64,000 nucleotides of DNA from Clostridioides difficile_A (GCA_945909635.1 OX246690.1:2914001-2978000); one strand, 5' to 3'. Positions 17,944 to 27,397 are shown, counted from the first letter of the stretch. A program made the numbers and translations. The notes: generated by a model from the letters alone, not told the origin.

Positions 17944-18036
17944 TTATTTTTCCCCCTATAAATTATTTAAAAATCAATTTTATTTGAAACACGCTATTAC
18001 TATTATACAAAAAAAATACTCCAAAGAGCAACTATC

Positions 18037-18091
18037 TTAAAATATTAATGATGCTTGTAAATTTGCAATACAAACATCATTAATATTTTAA
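18037..18091 (-). terminator. Long hairpin after the deacetylase gene
   Basis: 23-base arms (18069-18091 with 18037-18059) with one mismatch and a 9-base loop, beginning 11 bases past the stop, followed on the minus strand by an AGTATTTTTTTT tail. It is unusually long for a terminator but sits in the right place. Confidence 0.75.
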
Positions 18092-18101
18092 TAAGTATTT
18101 T

Positions 18102-18872
18102 TTATTTTTGTACTTGTTCATTTTTATCTAAGTGAGCTATAAGTTCTGATATTGTTACAAATTTATATCCTTTTTCTTTTAATTTAGGTATTACTACTTC
18201 TAAGGCTTGTATAGTTTGTGACTTATCATTTCTTTTATTATTATAATCATGTAAAAGTATTATATTACCATTTTGAACTTTTGTAAGAATAGTATTTATA
18301 ATACTTCCCACCCCAGGATTAGACCAATCTCTAGGGTCTAAGTTTGACCATAGAATTATGTTCATACGCTTAGAAACTATAATATCACAAACACTCTTAC
18401 TCATGGCTCTATATGGAGGTCTAAATATTTTGGGTTCTACTCCAATTACATTTTTTACAGCATTTTGTGTGTCTGTTATTTCTTTTTCTACCTTACCATA
18501 ACTATTTTTTGCAACATTTATATGTGTGAACGTATGATTCCCTATCTCGTGTCCCTCATCATACTGTCTTTTTAATAATTCTTTATTATATTCTACCTTT
18601 TCTCCAACCACAAAAAAAGTTGCCTTCACATCATTTTTCTTTAGTATATCAAGTACTTGTGGTGTAAAGACCTCATCTGGACCATCATCAAAGGTCAAAG
18701 CTATAACCTTTTCATCATCATTTCCTTTTTTTATTATCACATCTTCATAATCACTGATTTTACTATCACTCAAACTATAAGTTTCTTTTAAGTTATCTTG
18801 ATTATGATTATATGTATACACACCTACTAGTGATAATAAACATATACATATACCCCATATTACCTTTTTCAT
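18102..18872 (-). CDS. Membrane-anchored NodB-family polysaccharide deacetylase
   Basis: Predicted to remove acetyl groups from an extracellular polysaccharide, most likely peptidoglycan. The N-terminal hydrophobic stretch VIWGICICLLSLVGVY (about residues 4-19) is a signal anchor. The NodB domain (about residues 58-245) has all key motifs: TFDDGPD with the catalytic base and metal Asp, HTFTH with two metal histidines, RPPYR, and a C-terminal ILLHD. The start at ATG 18872 (257 aa) has AGAGG upstream. It resembles PdaA/PdaB-type enzymes used in spore cortex or vegetative wall modification; the substrate cannot be told from sequence. A DksA-like gene precedes it. Confidence 0.88.
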   Translation of the reverse strand: MKKVIWGICICLLSLVGVYTYNHNQDNLKETYSLSDSKISDYEDVIIKKGNDDEKVIALTFDDGPDEVFTPQVLDILKKNDVKATFFVVGEKVEYNKELLKRQYDEGHEIGNHTFTHINVAKNSYGKVEKEITDTQNAVKNVIGVEPKIFRPPYRAMSKSVCDIIVSKRMNIILWSNLDPRDWSNPGVGSIINTILTKVQNGNIILLHDYNNKRNDKSQTIQALEVVIPKLKEKGYKFVTISELIAHLDKNEQVQK

Positions 18873-18920
18873 GTCATTACCTCTTTTCCAATTCACTTGA
18901 ATAATATGTGATGTCAGTTT

Positions 18921-19403
18921 TTAGTCTTTCAATAATTCATTTTTATTTAAATCAGTCAAATCAGTCAAGTATTCAGAATAAAAATTAGTATTTTCAACTT
19001 CAGGATTTTCACTTGCATCTCCTAATAAATCATCATTCTTATTAGCACAACTATTACATAAATTTGTATCTGGTAATATATCCAATCTTTCTAAATCTAT
19101 TTTTTTATGACATAAGTCACAAATCCCATACGTTCCATCTTCTATTTTAGATAAGGCTAAATCTATTTGATACATTCTTCCTTCTTCATGATTTATTAAG
19201 CTATTTTGCATATTTTGCATATATACATCTGTTCCCATATCTCCTATATGATTATCATAACTAGATAGCTCTCCTGATGAATACTTTTCGCTTGTATGTT
19301 TAGTCGTATCTCCAAATAAAGTATTGTCTTTCATATCTACTACTAAATTAGTTAATTTTTCTTTTTCCTTTAATAATCTATCTTTATATTTTTTAGTATC
19401 CAT
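18921..19403 (-). CDS. TraR/DksA-type C4 zinc-finger protein (YteA-like)
   Basis: A 161-aa protein starting at ATG 19403 (AGAGGTG upstream). The N-terminal 90 residues are helical and charged; the zinc finger at about residues 105-130 has the spacing C-x2-C-x17-C-x2-C (CDLC...CNSC), as in DksA/TraR. The family in Bacillus (YteA/YlyA/YocK) includes proteins linked to RNA polymerase or sporulation. It resembles DksA in the finger, but the coiled-coil tip cannot be assigned, so a role in transcription is inference. It precedes the deacetylase by 48 bases. Confidence 0.82.
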   Translation of the reverse strand: MDTKKYKDRLLKEKEKLTNLVVDMKDNTLFGDTTKHTSEKYSSGELSSYDNHIGDMGTDVYMQNMQNSLINHEEGRMYQIDLALSKIEDGTYGICDLCHKKIDLERLDILPDTNLCNSCANKNDDLLGDASENPEVENTNFYSEYLTDLTDLNKNELLKD

Positions 19404-19494
19404 TTTCAACACCTCTATTTTCATATTTATATCATAAAAATAGTATGTGGAAAACTAAATTAAACATACAGTAAAAAATAAGATTTGATAAAAA

Positions 19495-19532
19495 AAATTG
19501 TAGGTAAATTTTAAATTTACCTACAATTTTTT
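19495..19532 (-). terminator. Terminator of cstA
   Basis: A nearly perfect inverted repeat with the core TTGTAGGTAAATTT and TAAATTTACCTACAA, flanked by A- and T-runs, about 50 bases past the cstA stop. Confidence 0.85.
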
Positions 19533-19580
19533 GAACATAATTTAAATATAAATTTTTAATTTTTTATAATAAACATTTCT

Positions 19581-21002
19581 CTAACTTGCCAATTTATGAC
19601 TATTTTGTTCTTTGATATCTTTAGCCTTTTTAAAGAATAAAAGTCCCAGGATTATTGCAACAACAATACCTATTCCATTAGATATATTAACTGGCAATCT
19701 AAAACCTTCTTTTGCCTGCATTATGTAACTAAATGTAACTACAGTCATAAAAAGTGCTGGTAATGTAGTTATATAATGATTTTTATTTGCTTTAACCAAA
19801 TATGCAGAACCAGTCCACAACATTATCATAGCCAGTGTCTGATTTGCCCAAGAGAAATATCTCCAAATTATATTAAAATCTATAAATGTAAGAGCAACAC
19901 CAACTGCAAACAATGGTAAAGCTATTAAAAATCTATTTTTAACTGCATCTTGATTATAATTCATTGCATCTGCTATTGTTAATCTAGCACTTCTAAATGC
20001 TGTATCTCCAGAAGTTATAGGACATGCTACAACTCCAAGTATAGCCAAAGCCCCTCCAATAGGACCCATCAATCCAACAGACACTGTATTTACAACTGTT
20101 GCTGCTCCACCATCATTAAATATTACATTAAGTTGAGGTATACCATGGAAATATGACATAGCTGCTGCTGCCCAAACTAAAGCTATTATACCTTCTGCAA
20201 CCATTGACCCATAAAATACAGGTCTTGCTTCACTCTCTTTTTCAACACATCTTGCCATAAGTGGTGATTGTGTTGCATGGAAACCTGATATTGCTCCACA
20301 TGCTATTGTTATAAATAAGTATGGAAATAAAGGTGTTCCATTTGGATTCATATTTTGTAAATTTATATTTGGTATGTTATATCCCTTTATTATTAATCCT
20401 CCTGCTACACCTACTGCCATAATTAACAAAGCAGCTCCAAATACAGGATATATTTTACCAATTAATTTGTCTATTGGTAAAACAGTAGCCATAATATAAT
20501 AAAGAATTATCACCCCAACCCATATTTGCGTATTTATACCTGTCAATGTTTTTAATAATCCTGCTGGACCTGTTACAAACACAACTCCAACCAGTACTAA
20601 AAGAATAACACTAAATATTCTCATTGCTATTTTTGCACCATTACCTAAATAAAGACCTACCAGCTCTGATGCAGATGTACCTTTATTCTTCATTGATAAA
20701 TATCCAGAAGCAAAATCATGTACTCCACCTGCAAATATTGTTCCAAATACAATCCATAAAAATGCTGATGGTCCAAATAATGCTCCTTGTATAGCACCAA
20801 ATATAGGTCCTAATCCTGCGATATTTAAAAATTGAATTAAAAAGATTCTCTTCCATTTCATTGGAACATAATCTACTCCATCTCTACAAGCTATAGCTGG
20901 AGTTTGATTTTTATCATTGATTCCAAAAACCTTTTCTACAAATGTACCATAGATAAAATACCCTGCTATAAGTACTACTATTGAACCTAAAAAACTTACC
21001 AT
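19581..21002 (-). CDS. cstA: CstA-family carbon starvation / pyruvate-peptide permease
   Basis: A polytopic membrane protein of 473 aa with about 12 hydrophobic segments. Family markers include YGTFVEKVFGI at the start, PIFGAIQGALFGPSAFLWIVFGTIFAGGVHDFASG (about residues 65-100) and SGFHATQSPLMARC near residue 240. E. coli CstA and BtsT of this family import pyruvate (and reportedly peptides). This version is much shorter than the roughly 700-residue E. coli proteins and lacks their C-terminal extension, a form common in Firmicutes. A LytS/LytTR two-component pair lies immediately upstream in the same direction, as with BtsSR-BtsT, suggesting substrate-induced expression. Confidence 0.88.
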   Translation of the reverse strand: MVSFLGSIVVLIAGYFIYGTFVEKVFGINDKNQTPAIACRDGVDYVPMKWKRIFLIQFLNIAGLGPIFGAIQGALFGPSAFLWIVFGTIFAGGVHDFASGYLSMKNKGTSASELVGLYLGNGAKIAMRIFSVILLVLVGVVFVTGPAGLLKTLTGINTQIWVGVIILYYIMATVLPIDKLIGKIYPVFGAALLIMAVGVAGGLIIKGYNIPNINLQNMNPNGTPLFPYLFITIACGAISGFHATQSPLMARCVEKESEARPVFYGSMVAEGIIALVWAAAAMSYFHGIPQLNVIFNDGGAATVVNTVSVGLMGPIGGALAILGVVACPITSGDTAFRSARLTIADAMNYNQDAVKNRFLIALPLFAVGVALTFIDFNIIWRYFSWANQTLAMIMLWTGSAYLVKANKNHYITTLPALFMTVVTFSYIMQAKEGFRLPVNISNGIGIVVAIILGLLFFKKAKDIKEQNSHKLAS

Positions 21003-21148
21003 AAATTCATCCCCTTAGTTTTTTGTATAATTGCTTTATAAATTTTTATAAGTTTAAGAAAACTATTTCCAGTTCAAATAGTAATACTTTTTTATGCTAA
21101 TATAAATGTTAATTACATTAAGTGCATATTTAAGTACATGAAATGACT

Positions 21149-21919
21149 TTATATATGCATCAATAACCTAAATTCTTTTACTTTGCTTCTACTTACAGTT
21201 ACCTCATAATCACTATTTTTTAATTTTAATATGTATGTATTATTAAACCATGGTATAATTTCTTTTACTTTGCTTAAATTTACGATATAAGACCTATGTG
21301 TTCTAAAAAAAGCTTTATCATTTACCATAGTTTCTACTTCTGAAATTCCTTCTTTTAATATAAACTTTTCTTTCTCTGTATATATGAATGTCTGCCTTTC
21401 ATTGGCTTCACAATAATATATATCATCAATATCTATTACAACCAGTTTGTCACCTTTCCAAAGACTAATTTTATGTGTTATTTCTTCTATATTTTGATTT
21501 ATTATGTCTTTCCTGTCATTGGATAAATTATTATTATCATTAGATAGTTCAGAACTATTCATTTCACTTTTTTCTAACTTATTCAGCATAGAAATTATTC
21601 GCTCTTCAGAATATGGCTTAAGCACATAATCAAATACACCCAAAGAAAAAGCATCAACTGCATAATTTTCATACGCTGTTATAAAAATAATTTTAGGTCT
21701 CGATTTAAATTGATTCAATGTTTTTGCAAGCAATATACCATCAAGATGAGGTATATTTATATCCAAGAAAATTACATCTATTTTATTTTCCTGAATAAAA
21801 TCTAACACCTCTATACCATTAGTAAATTCACTCACTACCTCAATGCTACTTTTATTTTCAATAAAATATCTCAATTCCTTTCTTGCTGGAAACTCATCTT
21901 CCACTATTATAGCTCTCAT
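21149..21919 (-). CDS. LytTR-family response regulator
   Basis: Receiver domain at residues 1-120 with phosphoacceptor Asp53 in FLDINIPHLDG, acidic residues Glu7/Asp8, a conserved TA motif and Lys in YVLKPY. A linker (about 125-150) leads to a LytTR DNA-binding domain (about 155-255) with FFRTHRSYIVNLSKVKEI. It starts 4 bases after the LytS stop, so kinase and regulator are co-translated. cstA is 146 bases downstream and its likely target. Confidence 0.92.
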   Translation of the reverse strand: MRAIIVEDEFPARKELRYFIENKSSIEVVSEFTNGIEVLDFIQENKIDVIFLDINIPHLDGILLAKTLNQFKSRPKIIFITAYENYAVDAFSLGVFDYVLKPYSEERIISMLNKLEKSEMNSSELSNDNNNLSNDRKDIINQNIEEITHKISLWKGDKLVVIDIDDIYYCEANERQTFIYTEKEKFILKEGISEVETMVNDKAFFRTHRSYIVNLSKVKEIIPWFNNTYILKLKNSDYEVTVSRSKVKEFRLLMHI

Positions 21920-21923
21920 CCTA

Positions 21924-23126
21924 CTACTCCTTTACATAAAATACTATCAAAGTCCCATTGTCATTTCTTCTCATATTAAGCCCATTTCCATACATTAATT
22001 TGAGTCTTAAATGCACATTATAAAGCCCAATCTTATTTTCAGGCATATTATCTTGATATACATTATTTATGATTTCCTCACTTATACCTATACCATCATC
22101 TTCAATTGATATTCTTACAGTATTTTCTAATGAATATTGTAATTTTTTTATAGATATTTTTACTGTACCAGCTCTACCACTTTCTAAAATCCCATGTATT
22201 ATTGCATTTTCCACCAATGGTTGTATAATCAAACTTGGAATCTTTATATTTACATCATCTATATCATAAGATACAGTTAATAATTCTCCAAATCTAGCCT
22301 TTTCTATCTCTACAAAAGATTTGACCTGCTCAACTTCTTTATTTATATCTATTAAATTATCACTATATTCCAGATTATATCTTAAATAAGTTGATAAATT
22401 TATTATTAGTTCTCTGGCTTTATCTGGACTGAATCTTATAAATGAAGCTATTGTGTTTAAGGAATTAAATAAAAAATGAGGATTAATCTGTCTTTGAAGT
22501 GCCTTTATTTCTGCTTTATTTCTTGCTTCTATATCCTTTTTATCTTTTTCAATCCCCTCAACTATGGATATAACAAATCCTATTCCAATCTGTCCAACAA
22601 TTAAAGGCAAATATATTCCACCAATTATTTGAATCGCTAAAGAATGTGGATGCGATATTAAATATATAAGTAGTATAGTAAAACTTTCAGAAACCATACC
22701 TACCAGTATGCCATATATTACTCTATGTTGTTTTGGTATCCTCTTGTATAGAAATCCAGACAATACACCTGCTAGGATACTTGATAAAAGACATGGGACA
22801 GATGTTATACCTCCAATATCCATAAAGTATCTATGAATACCAGAAAGAACCCCTGCTGTAATACCTACCATTGGTCCAAATAAAACACCTCCTGATACTA
22901 TAGATATTATTCTGGTATTTACTATTGAACCCATATAATTTATACCATTATAAGTACCAAATATAGCCAAAAAGGTAAAAACTAATGCTATACATACCAA
23001 ATCATTAAAACTGTATTCTTCTTTTTGAAATATTTGCTTAAACGTTTTTGACTTTGTTATCAGAAGAAATAATACAACAATAAGACTTGTTTTTTCTATT
23101 AATGCTATTAAAATTGATGTTTTCAT
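21924..23126 (-). CDS. LytS-type sensor histidine kinase (5TM-LYT receptor)
   Basis: 400 aa. The first 190 residues form the 5TM-5TMR_LYT membrane sensor, with the NTRIISIVSGGVLFGPMVGI stretch typical of the family. A His_kinase domain follows with the phosphorylated His in QINPHFLFNSLNTI (about residue 215), then HATPase with PSLIIQPLVENAIIHG and EDDGIGI. Unlike LytS or BtsS of about 560 aa it has no GAF domain between sensor and kinase. In E. coli the related BtsS senses extracellular pyruvate; here a pyruvate or related signal is inferred from the neighbouring cstA. Confidence 0.9.
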   Translation of the reverse strand: MKTSILIALIEKTSLIVVLFLLITKSKTFKQIFQKEEYSFNDLVCIALVFTFLAIFGTYNGINYMGSIVNTRIISIVSGGVLFGPMVGITAGVLSGIHRYFMDIGGITSVPCLLSSILAGVLSGFLYKRIPKQHRVIYGILVGMVSESFTILLIYLISHPHSLAIQIIGGIYLPLIVGQIGIGFVISIVEGIEKDKKDIEARNKAEIKALQRQINPHFLFNSLNTIASFIRFSPDKARELIINLSTYLRYNLEYSDNLIDINKEVEQVKSFVEIEKARFGELLTVSYDIDDVNIKIPSLIIQPLVENAIIHGILESGRAGTVKISIKKLQYSLENTVRISIEDDGIGISEEIINNVYQDNMPENKIGLYNVHLRLKLMYGNGLNMRRNDNGTLIVFYVKE

Positions 23127-23291
23127 ATTTTCCCTCTTAAAAAGTAACTATTCATACACTTTAAATTTATTATTTTTACTGTAAGTTAAATACATAAAAA
23201 TAAATTCCATAGTTATTGTATCATATCATCTATATAGAAACATAAATCTGTTTAATTATATAAATTTAAAAAATGTTTTTTTGATATATTA

Positions 23292-23320
23292 TTGACAATT
23301 TTTATTATAAGAGTTAAAAT
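23292..23320 (+). promoter_or_regulatory. Consensus housekeeping promoter for the small RNA at 23.3 kb
   Basis: TTGACA (23292-23297), 17 bases, TAAAAT (23315-23320) on the plus strand. It is one of the best sigma-A promoters in the window, yet no protein gene follows it in this direction. Confidence 0.75.
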
Positions 23321-23326
23321 TAACTC

Positions 23327-23520
23327 ATAAATTACATATTGGGTATAAAGTACATATTTAAAGTTAGTTCAGAAGGCTATGGTTTTCTGATTTTTTTATG
23401 CTCAGTAGTGATATGCAAAAAAGACAAAGTTAACGTTAGTTAACTTTTACCTTTATTCTACTTTCCCCAAAGTAAGAATAATCTAACCCCTTTGAGATGA
23501 GCAGAAGCTCATCTTTTTTT
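23327..23520 (+). ncRNA. Candidate small RNA, about 195 nt, four hairpins and terminator
   Basis: Downstream of the promoter, on the plus strand, come: hairpin 1 TCAGAA/TTCTGA (23369-23390) followed by seven T; hairpin 2 AAAGTTAAC/GTTAACTTT (23426-23447); hairpin 3 TACTTT-CCCC-AAAGTA (23459-23474); and hairpin 4 AGATGAGC/GCTCATCT (23495-23514) with a T-run, a textbook terminator. No ORF with a ribosome binding site fits. Hairpin 1 may already terminate some transcripts. The CCCC loop and the unpaired AACCCC before hairpin 4 resemble the SD-pairing loops of Gram-positive regulatory RNAs. No Rfam family was recognised. Confidence 0.7.
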
Positions 23521-23573
23521 ATGTATATTTCTATATATGTAAAATTAAGTTTATCAACATTTACATATAAATA

Positions 23574-23600
23574 GGGGCTAATCTCTGTTTGATATGCCCC
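23574..23600 (-). terminator. Possible terminator of the amidohydrolase operon
   Basis: GGGGC and GCCCC form a short GC stem 35 bases past the stop on the minus strand; only a weak T-rich tail follows. This accounts for the remainder of the 23521-23634 gap. Confidence 0.4.
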
Positions 23601-23634
23601 CATTTTATATTTATCTTAATTTTTTATAACAACT

Positions 23635-24945
23635 TTAATAGTTGGATGAGATATCTAAAACAACTTTAGAGTATAACATGGCAGAGATTGGTATAATATC
23701 CTCATTATAATCAAAATTTCTATTATGATGTTTTTCAGTTAATTCAGCATCAAGTAGAAGAAATGTCGCTTTTCCACCATGCTTATGAACATCATTCATC
23801 ATAAATGTAAAATCTTCTCCTGCACCCAAATCAGCATAATCAACTATCTCTCTAATTCCATCAATACATTTACCTGATTTTGCTACAAACTCTACAAAAT
23901 CTTTATCACAATAAGAATCAGCAGATTTTCCTTTAAAATTTAGACTATATTTGCACTTATACATTAATGCAGAAGATTCACATACTCTAATTGCACTTTC
24001 AAGCATATATTCATTAATTTCATTTGTAATACCTCTTGTTTCAGCTTTCAAAATAGCATTATCAGGGATAACATTACGCCCTGTACCTGCTTGCAACACT
24101 CCAATATTAATACGACTTGCACCTTTTCCAGTTCTAGGTATAGCAAGCATATTTAGTGTTGCTGTTGCTGCTGCAGCAAGGGCATTATGACCAACCTCTG
24201 GACAATTACCTGCATGAGCTGATTTTCCCTCAAAACAGACATCAAATTTACTACTAACAAGATATCCATAACTACCAGTTGCTATTGCTCCTAAATTACC
24301 TGTTACATTTGCAATATGACCACCAAATATGTAATCAACCTCATGTAGAATTCCTTTTTCTACTAAAGAAATTGCACCTCTTCCACCTTCTTCAGCAGGT
24401 TGAAATATAAGCATAACTTTTCCTTTAATCTTGTCTTTGTATTTTGATAAAATCTTTGCTGTCCCAAATCCAATAGCAGTATGTGCATCATGACCACAGG
24501 CATGCATACATCCATGATGCTCTGAATTGAAACCTTCCTTTACAGGAACATGTCCAGGTTCGTCACTTTCTATCAAATCATTACAATCAATATCAAAACG
24601 AATTGCAACAGTAGGACCAGTTTGTTCTCCTTCAATAATACCAACTACTCCTGTAAATCCTCCAGCAATTTTATTGATTAAATCTTCTCTTCCAGTTTCT
24701 TTGATAGCACGTTTAATGCACTCTTCTTGAATGTCTATATCAGGCTTTCCAAGCATATGTTCAGGTGAATGAATTTCAGTTCCATACATATAAGGAATTT
24801 TTAATTCTTCAAACATTTCAATTATTTTTACAGTAGTACGATACTCAGTCCATGCTGATTCTGGATATTTATGTAAGTCTCTGCGAACCTTAATAAGCTC
24901 TTTCTTAAATTCTACTTCATCAATTCTTTCAAAATTATAATACAT
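23635..24945 (-). CDS. M20 family amidohydrolase, AbgA-like
   Basis: A zinc peptidase/amidohydrolase. From ATG 24945 it is 436 aa, the same length I recall for E. coli AbgA (p-aminobenzoyl-glutamate hydrolase subunit A), and resembles it along its length: RRDLHKYPESAWTEYRT, GGFTGVVGII, HACGHDAHTAIG (metal ligands), IFQPAEEGGRGA (catalytic Glu pair), FEGKSAHAG and GSGRNVIP-like GTGRNVIPDN. A dimerisation domain fills about residues 210-330. The AbgB partner needed by the E. coli enzyme is not in this window. It is the last gene of a sigma-54-type operon with an MFS transporter and a threonine aldolase, so an N-acylated or conjugated amino acid is a reasonable substrate guess; the true one is unknown. 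Confidence 0.85.
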   Translation of the reverse strand: MYYNFERIDEVEFKKELIKVRRDLHKYPESAWTEYRTTVKIIEMFEELKIPYMYGTEIHSPEHMLGKPDIDIQEECIKRAIKETGREDLINKIAGGFTGVVGIIEGEQTGPTVAIRFDIDCNDLIESDEPGHVPVKEGFNSEHHGCMHACGHDAHTAIGFGTAKILSKYKDKIKGKVMLIFQPAEEGGRGAISLVEKGILHEVDYIFGGHIANVTGNLGAIATGSYGYLVSSKFDVCFEGKSAHAGNCPEVGHNALAAAATATLNMLAIPRTGKGASRINIGVLQAGTGRNVIPDNAILKAETRGITNEINEYMLESAIRVCESSALMYKCKYSLNFKGKSADSYCDKDFVEFVAKSGKCIDGIREIVDYADLGAGEDFTFMMNDVHKHGGKATFLLLDAELTEKHHNRNFDYNEDIIPISAMLYSKVVLDISSNY

Positions 24946-25001
24946 AATACACACTCCCTTTATAAATATTATTCATTCCAAATATTAAAAAACCTTATTC
25001 A

Positions 25002-26228
25002 CTACAAATTCTGCTCATTCATGTTTTTTTCAGCTTGTTCACGTGTATTAATTGTAGCTGCAAGAAATATACATAATATAAGTATAACTATAATCATTCC
25101 GAAAACTGCTATATAAGACCCTTTAAGAAGAGTAATTGAAAGACCCATTATTAATGGTGCAATAATTCCAGCAACAGATGACCCAAAAGCTATAAATCCA
25201 GTTGCTGTACCAACTAAATCCTTTCGAACATATTTTAACACTAATGTATAAAATGCTGGGCTCAGACAACATACTCCCAAATTAGCAATCGTTTGATATA
25301 TAAATCCTAAAACAATACTTCCAGTATTATACATTAAGAAAACAGAAATGCACATTATGATTAGAGAAGCAATAATAGCTATTTTCTCACGTCCAACAAA
25401 ATATTTGTCAATAATCCATCCTGATATATTTACAAAAACAAATGATGCAAGTGCTGGTATCATTGAATAAGTAGCCATAGTTTTAATATCTAAATGTTTG
25501 ACATTCACCCAGTATTGTGGTAACCAAGAGTTTAATCCCCACATTAAAAATCCTACGCCAAATTGAATAATTGGTGTCTTCCACACAATAGGATTTTTAA
25601 AAGCTTCTTTAAGAGGAACCTTCTTTGATTTTGTTTTTTGTGTACTCTTACCTGTATTTTTTTCATTTTTATTTAATAAGTACAAAGACAAAGCAATTAT
25701 TAAGTCAGCTATGGCAAAAATGAAAAATGCTTTTCTCCATCCATAAGAAAATGCCAAATATGCTATAATTAAACCCGCAAAAGCAGTCCCTAACTGACCT
25801 GCTGATATAAGAAAAGACTTTGCTCTTCCAAATTGCTCTTTTTTAAAATTCTCTGCTATTGTAACTGAACTTGCTGGTGGAAATATTCCCTCTGCACATC
25901 CATACATAAACCTTATCACCATAAGAGAAACAAATGACCATGACATACCTGTAAGTGTAGAAAATATAGCCCATATAGATACTATTACTATAATCAATTT
26001 TTTAGATTCATATTTATCAGCAAAGTATCCTCCAAAAAGGGACATAATAGCCATACCAAAAGAAAATGAACTAATTAAAAACCCCACTTGTGTTGGATTT
26101 AGACCATACTCTTTACTTATTGGTATTGCAGCAACATTAATTGCCATCTTATCACAATACCCTACAAACCAAGCAATAAATAGTATACCTAAAATAATAT
26201 ATTTTTTATTATTATCTACCTTTTCCAT
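25002..26228 (-). CDS. MFS transporter (12 TM)
   Basis: Major facilitator superfamily symporter with 12 hydrophobic segments in 408 aa (start ATG 26228 with AAGGGGTGG upstream). The MFS motif between TM2 and TM3 is seen as GGYFADKYESKKL, and the N-terminus (IAWFVGYCDKMAINVAAIPIS) resembles the anion:cation symporter family of sugar-acid and organic-acid carriers. The central loop (about residues 190-215) is Lys-rich. It lies between the threonine aldolase and the AbgA-like hydrolase, so it probably imports the compound they break down. Substrate unknown. Confidence 0.85.
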   Translation of the reverse strand: MEKVDNNKKYIILGILFIAWFVGYCDKMAINVAAIPISKEYGLNPTQVGFLISSFSFGMAIMSLFGGYFADKYESKKLIIVIVSIWAIFSTLTGMSWSFVSLMVIRFMYGCAEGIFPPASSVTIAENFKKEQFGRAKSFLISAGQLGTAFAGLIIAYLAFSYGWRKAFFIFAIADLIIALSLYLLNKNEKNTGKSTQKTKSKKVPLKEAFKNPIVWKTPIIQFGVGFLMWGLNSWLPQYWVNVKHLDIKTMATYSMIPALASFVFVNISGWIIDKYFVGREKIAIIASLIIMCISVFLMYNTGSIVLGFIYQTIANLGVCCLSPAFYTLVLKYVRKDLVGTATGFIAFGSSVAGIIAPLIMGLSITLLKGSYIAVFGMIIVILILCIFLAATINTREQAEKNMNEQNL

Positions 26229-26294
26229 AAAACTTGCCACCCCTTTATACGTTTTTTAATAACTTTTATAAACACTAATCTTTTTTATAACTTT

Positions 26295-27332
26295 TTATAT
26301 TTCATTTAAAACTTGTTTTATGATTTTCACAGCTTGCTTTACATTTTCAGTAGTAATTCCTTTATAAAATACTAATCTAATCTCTCCAGATGGCAATACT
26401 GTGACCTTCAAACCATTCTGTAATAATTTATCACAAAACTCCTCTTGAGCTACTCTAGATTTGCCTATATTTATAATGACAATATTACTTTGAACATTAT
26501 GGTCTATATTTATATCCTTAATATCTTTTAAATTATCGGCTAAATATTTTGCATTTTTATGGTCAATAGCTAATCTTTCTACATTATGCTTTAGAGCATA
26601 GATTCCAGTAGCAGCTATTATGCCAGCTTGTCTCATATTACCACCTAATAGCTTTCTAAGTTTTCTAGCTTCATCTATGAAATCTTTACTCCCAGATAAA
26701 ATTGAACCTATAGGTGCACCTAAACCTTTAGAAATACAAAACATAACTGAATCCACATTCTTACAAATATCTTTTACATCAACTCCTGTTGCAATAGATG
26801 CATTAAATAGTCTAGCTCCATCCATATGAATAGGAATATTATGTTTTATAGATACTTTTCTTAATTCTTTTAAATCTTCCAAAGGTATACATTTACCACC
26901 TGCAAAATTGTGTGTATTTTCAATACTTATCAATTTGATATTATTTGTTTTAATTAGTCTAATGATATCACTTTTATCAGGAATACCATCTTCTGCTAAT
27001 TTAAATTTAATTGGCAACAACTGTCCAAAACGTGAATCAAAAACCACTTTTTCGCTAAGTAAAATATGTTGTTTTTCATCTACAAGTACCTTATCTCCAG
27101 GCTTACAATATGTAAGGATTGCTGTAGTATTTGCCAATGTTCCTGAAGGAAAAAATGCAGCAGATTCTTTTCCAGTTAATTGTGCTGCAAAATCTTCTAA
27201 TTCATTAACTGTTTTATCTTCGCCTCTACCATACTCATCTTCTCTACCCGCATCTCCAGTTTGTGCTAAAAGAATCATTTTTAACATTTCTTCTGATGGT
27301 TGTGTAAGTGTATCACTTCTTAAATCAATCAT
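26295..27332 (-). CDS. Threonine aldolase family PLP enzyme (second copy)
   Basis: 345 aa, with the same motifs as the copy at 9027-10061: IDLRSDTLTQPS, FFPSGTLANTTAIL, HMDGARLFNASIATGV and the PLP lysine in FCISKGLGAPIGS. It is therefore a beta-elimination or aldol-cleaving enzyme of the threonine aldolase fold. Sequence divergence from the first copy is large enough that a different beta-hydroxy amino acid is possible. It is the first gene after a sigma-54 promoter, with the transporter and hydrolase behind it. Members of this fold also include other aldolases and lyases, so the substrate is not certain. Confidence 0.85.
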   Translation of the reverse strand: MIDLRSDTLTQPSEEMLKMILLAQTGDAGREDEYGRGEDKTVNELEDFAAQLTGKESAAFFPSGTLANTTAILTYCKPGDKVLVDEKQHILLSEKVVFDSRFGQLLPIKFKLAEDGIPDKSDIIRLIKTNNIKLISIENTHNFAGGKCIPLEDLKELRKVSIKHNIPIHMDGARLFNASIATGVDVKDICKNVDSVMFCISKGLGAPIGSILSGSKDFIDEARKLRKLLGGNMRQAGIIAATGIYALKHNVERLAIDHKNAKYLADNLKDIKDINIDHNVQSNIVIINIGKSRVAQEEFCDKLLQNGLKVTVLPSGEIRLVFYKGITTENVKQAVKIIKQVLNEI

Positions 27333-27381
27333 ATTATATTTCTCCTATCTAAATGTAATTAAGTCTTTCAACAGTATAATA

Positions 27382-27397
27382 AGCAACAAGTATGCCA
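27382..27397 (-). promoter_or_regulatory. Sigma-54 (-24/-12) promoter
   Basis: On the minus strand TGGCATACTTGTTGCT matches the consensus TGGCAC-N5-TTGCW at every position except the sixth. It lies 50 bases upstream of the aldolase gene, facing it, and a sigma-54 activator gene is divergently transcribed next door. The rest of the 27333-27635 gap is AT-rich; TTGTTGAATAATTAAACAA (27538-27556) is a weak dyad that could be an activator site. Confidence 0.8.
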
